Part shown: positions 22,052 to 24,582 of the stretch, piece after piece
Numbering within the stretch: the first letter of the stretch is position 1
Layout of the letters: each line of letters begins with the position of its first letter
DNA from: CAYOLL01 sp964404765 [NCBI: uncultured Gemmatimonadota bacterium]
Lineage (GTDB): Bacteria; 4572-55
Assembly: GCA_964404765.1 (NCBI GenBank)
Contig: CAYOLL010000086.1
Span: forward strand, 1 to 24,582
Reading direction: 5' to 3'
Length of the DNA stretch: 24,582 nucleotides
The notes under the pieces: model-generated
What the model saw: only the letters and a program-made list of their open reading frames with translations
Database searches by the model: none
Told to the model about the DNA's origin: nothing
Made by a program: the position numbers and the translations under genes

Positions 22052-23620
22052 TCAAGCCTCTCTTGCTTTTGACTTCATTCCCCGGGCCCGACGGCGGCTG
22101 GGCGGCTCAAAATTGGTGCGAATAATAAAAGTGCAGATTGTCTTGCCGTCCACAATCTCTTCCTGATTCAGCGTGTCTCGAGCGCTGTGCTTGCCGCTAA
22201 AAACCACGTAATAGCCGGCATCCAAATCTTCCGCGGCGAGATAAGCGGCCAATTGGCGTTTGCCGTCTTCAAAATAACTGGCGTCGGTGTAAATTTTGGT
22301 CTCGATTACATACTTGCGCTGATTCAACAAGATGAGAATATCGGTTCGGCCCCGGCCCGACGGCGCTTCCACAAAAGTCTGTCCGCCCAGCCGCTCAATA
22401 AAAAAGTAGAGAAATCCATCCAAAGAATAATGCCAGGCCCCTTCCCGCAAATGGGTCGTATCAAAGGCCTGAAAGCCGCGCCGTTTGACGTAGGCGTCGT
22501 ATTTGAGCAGCAGCGCCTTCACGTCCAATTCGCCGGCCTTGACATAATCCCCGACCCGCTCGTGCGCCGAAGTCAGGTAATGCTCCGCCTCGCCGTTGAT
22601 CAACGGGCGAAAGGTCATAATTAAAACCTTGCTGTATAACGGGACAACTACATCCACCTGCCCATTGCGGTTGGTTACGACTCCATGCGCATACAAGAAG
22701 GCAATGTCCGGATCGTGAACCGTGAAAGGAATCGGTTCCATCCCGAACAGCGCCTTGAGCATGAACCCCTGCTTCTGCCGCGCTTTCTGCACAATGTTCA
22801 TGATGTTGAGATCAAACCGCTCGGTCAAAAAGTGCTTGAGAGTGCGATAAAAATGCGCCATGTTGACCGCCTGACTGCGGTCGGTCGCCACCACTTCCAC
22901 CAACTGCTTGCACAGGGCGCAGGTCAGGCCCGGCTGACCCGCGCTGTTCTCATAAATCGCCCGTCGCACCTCGGCCTCAAAAGGCTGCCCCGACTCGGCT
23001 ACGTATTGATCGATCAACGCCTCGGTCTCCTCGCGGCTGAAATAACTGATCTGCAATTGTTCGGCAATGTTGAACGGCGAAGCCGGCCCGGTAATCAACT
23101 CCACCAGTGTGCTGATGCCTACTAATATCAGCGAGTGCAACGCGTGTTCATCCTTGCGGTGATACAACTTGCGAAACGTGTGCACCACTTCGCTGACCAA
23201 TTGGGGCGGAATGCCTTCAAATTCGTCAATGATGAGCGCCAGACGAACGTCGGATTGCTGTCGGATTTCCATAAAAAAACTGCGGAGCAAAGCCGAGTCG
23301 ATAAATGCTGCGTTTGTATGAATGCCAATCCCTTTCAGTGTATAGACCAGGTCTGAAGTAAACGCCTCATAAAAACGACCCTTTTCCAGCGTATGCATCC
23401 CTTCAAGACTGATCCAGATCGGGACAATGCCCGCTGGTTCCTGGCGCAGCTCTTCCATGAGCAATTGAAAAAAGGTCGTCTTGCCGGTTTGGCGGGGGGC
23501 AAAGATGGTAAAATAACGGCCTTGCTCGACCATTTCCCGGCCAACCGCCAGCAGAGCTTCCCGACGCACGGTGTAATGTTCGTCCGGCCGGCACGGGCCG
23601 GTTATGTTAAAATAACGCAT
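22052..23620 (-). CDS. AAA-like ATPase with C-terminal PD-(D/E)XK nuclease domain
   Basis: The 522-aa protein has an N-terminal P-loop ATPase: Walker A FAPRQTGKTT (40-49), Walker B LALIIDEFE (127-135) and a winged-helix-like middle. A C-terminal PD-(D/E)XK-type nuclease follows, with GRTDILIL (Asp427), VIETKI (Glu440, Lys442) and a Gln in GKRQLAAYL. This resembles the AAA-ATPase-like/PDDEXK family expanded in Bacteroidota, whose role is largely unknown. I chose ATG 23620, which has GGAG 8 bp upstream, over ATG 23656. It is the first gene of a tight unit: the cyclase starts 3 bp after its stop. The tail is strongly basic (RRRARGMKSK), suggesting nucleic acid contact. Confidence 0.87.
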   Translation of the reverse strand: MRYFNITGPCRPDEHYTVRREALLAVGREMVEQGRYFTIFAPRQTGKTTFFQLLMEELRQEPAGIVPIWISLEGMHTLEKGRFYEAFTSDLVYTLKGIGIHTNAAFIDSALLRSFFMEIRQQSDVRLALIIDEFEGIPPQLVSEVVHTFRKLYHRKDEHALHSLILVGISTLVELITGPASPFNIAEQLQISYFSREETEALIDQYVAESGQPFEAEVRRAIYENSAGQPGLTCALCKQLVEVVATDRSQAVNMAHFYRTLKHFLTERFDLNIMNIVQKARQKQGFMLKALFGMEPIPFTVHDPDIAFLYAHGVVTNRNGQVDVVVPLYSKVLIMTFRPLINGEAEHYLTSAHERVGDYVKAGELDVKALLLKYDAYVKRRGFQAFDTTHLREGAWHYSLDGFLYFFIERLGGQTFVEAPSGRGRTDILILLNQRKYVIETKIYTDASYFEDGKRQLAAYLAAEDLDAGYYVVFSGKHSARDTLNQEEIVDGKTICTFIIRTNFEPPSRRRARGMKSKAREA

Positions 23621-23656
23621 GGATATTTCTCCGGGTTGTGACTTACGGGCAGGCAA

Positions 23657-23702
23657 GTTGGGTCAATTACGCAATCCTTTTCTTGTATACCCAAAACGAA
23701 AT
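23657..23702 (-). pseudogene. Second remnant of a cyclase/TPR protein C-terminus
   Basis: On the - strand this DNA reads WVYKKRIA, stop, LTQLACP, stop, matching WVYKKRIEELTQIVGHP at the very end of the intact cyclase (18370-18425). Base identity is about 80% over 36 bp by eye, with one Glu-Glu site broken by TAA. The fragment sits between trpA and the ATPase-nuclease gene, upstream of the latter's start. It shows that another cyclase gene once ended here. Confidence 0.75.
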
Positions 23703-23723
23703 TCACAGGAAAAGCGAACACAA

Positions 23724-24494
23724 TCAGACGGAAGTTGCCGCTTTCAACTGTCGCACCAATGCGCCGACATCCTCACCATCCTGCATGGCTTTAATGATCC
23801 GGCTGCCAATGATGACGCCATCGGCCTGGCCGGACAATCGGCGGACTTGTTCGGGTGTGGAGATGCCGAAGCCGATGGCCACGGGCAAATTGGTATGGCT
23901 TTTGATGCGGCGGATCAGCGCAAACACGTCTGCAGAGAGTTCGTCCGTGCGGCTGCCGGTGATGCCGGTCAGGCGGACGCAGTAGATATAACCACGGGAT
24001 TTGTCGGCAATTAAGCGAATTCGTGCATCGGTTGAGGTTGGCGTAATAAGAAAAATCGGATCGATTTGACAAAGCATTGCCGCTTCAATCCATTCATCCG
24101 CCGCTTCCACCGGCAGGTCCGGAATAATCAGCCCGGATATTTGCGCGGCACCCAATTCGTTTAACAAACGGCCACGTCCGTAAGCCAGCAATGGATTGAG
24201 ATACGACATTAAAATCAACGGAATTGGCGACTTTAATTCCGGCAAAATCGCCAATATTTTTTTGAGCGTAACGCCATTCTGCAAAGCAATCTGGGATGAC
24301 GCCTGAATGGTGGGACCGTCCGCGACCGGATCGGAAAAAGGTACGCCGATCTCGATTATATCAACGCCATTTTCAATGAGTGTTTGAACAGTAGCGATAA
24401 AGGCGGACAATGTGGGGTAGCCGGCGGTCAGGTAGGCAATCAAGGCCATTTCCCGGCGCTGGCGCAAGGCGGCAAAGTTTTCGGATAAATTCAT
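23724..24494 (-). CDS. trpA: Tryptophan synthase alpha chain
   Basis: TrpA cleaves indole-3-glycerol phosphate to indole and glyceraldehyde 3-phosphate and passes indole to TrpB. The 256-aa TIM barrel shows the catalytic Glu48 and Asp59 in IIEIGVPFSDPVADGP (46-61), YLNPLL, the glycine-rich GFGIS and GSRII phosphate-binding motifs, and normal length. I chose ATG 24494, where homologues start, over ATG 24521. trpB normally precedes trpA and is not in the window; it may lie beyond the right edge. The 3' end abuts the cyclase-tail remnant. Confidence 0.97.
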   Translation of the reverse strand: MNLSENFAALRQRREMALIAYLTAGYPTLSAFIATVQTLIENGVDIIEIGVPFSDPVADGPTIQASSQIALQNGVTLKKILAILPELKSPIPLILMSYLNPLLAYGRGRLLNELGAAQISGLIIPDLPVEAADEWIEAAMLCQIDPIFLITPTSTDARIRLIADKSRGYIYCVRLTGITGSRTDELSADVFALIRRIKSHTNLPVAIGFGISTPEQVRRLSGQADGVIIGSRIIKAMQDGEDVGALVRQLKAATSV

Positions 24495-24555
24495 GGCTTT
24501 ACTTCGGTAATGGAGTAGCAAATTTCAGTTTGGTAATTGCTCAAAAAGCGTGGGT

Positions 24556-24567
24556 AACCTTGCGAAG
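24556..24567. repeat. Half copy of the 6491-6516 palindrome at the window edge
   Basis: AACCTTGCGAAG here is identical to one arm of the palindrome at 6491-6516. The sequence diverges after GAAG, and the window ends 15 bases later, so it cannot be seen whether a partner arm follows. Confidence 0.4.
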
Positions 24568-24582
24568 GCTTTACTGCAAAAC

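Noticed and set aside
18365-23620. Identity as a Pycsar or CBASS system
   Set aside because: No transmembrane cyclic-nucleotide effector and no cGAS-like enzyme are present; the cyclase is a large ATPase-TPR type found widely as a signalling protein.

Overview
The window looks like a chromosomal segment of a Gram-negative bacterium. It encodes a TonB-dependent receptor with a signal peptide, a lipoprotein with a lipobox, a prolipoprotein diacylglyceryl transferase and a probable outer-membrane barrel protein. The HmuY-like lipoprotein paired with a TonB receptor, the many short intergenic palindromes, and the large class III cyclase/ATPase/TPR protein suggest a relative of Bacteroidota/Calditrichota/KSB1 (the wider FCB group). 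This is inference from gene style; no 16S or other marker is present.

Layout. 1-582: repeat-rich intergenic DNA with a nested palindrome, a MITE-like element with an apparent 10-11 bp target duplication, a terminator hairpin and a good sigma70-type promoter. 583-3205 (+): a lipid pair, acyl-CoA synthetase and crotonase-family enoyl-CoA isomerase/hydratase, closed by a strong hairpin. 3303-6427 (-): lgt, then an ABC exporter ATPase and permease overlapping by 4 bp, then a small coiled-coil protein with its own promoter. 6531-8579 (-): an M29-type aminopeptidase with a long N-terminal extension. 9064-9465 and 8628-9071 (-): an overlapping pair, a small helical protein and an HNH nuclease. 9525-10469 (-): a family 2 glycosyltransferase. 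10470-10882: palindromes and a terminator. 14132-10883 (-): TonB receptor followed by HmuY-like lipoprotein, with a 53-bp tandem repeat in the leader. 17140-14618 (-): putative outer-membrane protein, queC and queE, tightly packed.

17235-23702 is the accessory region. On the - strand a probable four-gene operon runs: AAA-like ATPase with a C-terminal PD-(D/E)XK nuclease; a 1227-aa class III nucleotidyl cyclase-ATPase-TPR protein; an HTH antitoxin; and a MazF/PemK toxin. It is flanked on both sides by broken pieces of a second cyclase C-terminus, and on the left also by a truncated VapC behind a VapB-like gene. The cyclase gene carries four different palindromic elements in frame, reminiscent of Rickettsia palindromic elements. 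This is the most unusual feature of the window. trpA closes the window at the right.

Functionally the conserved genes are housekeeping (fatty acid activation, lipoprotein maturation, 7-deazaguanine synthesis, tryptophan synthesis, probable heme/metal uptake). The cyclase/ATPase/toxin-antitoxin block is the candidate for a regulatory or defence-like function, but nothing in the sequence proves that.
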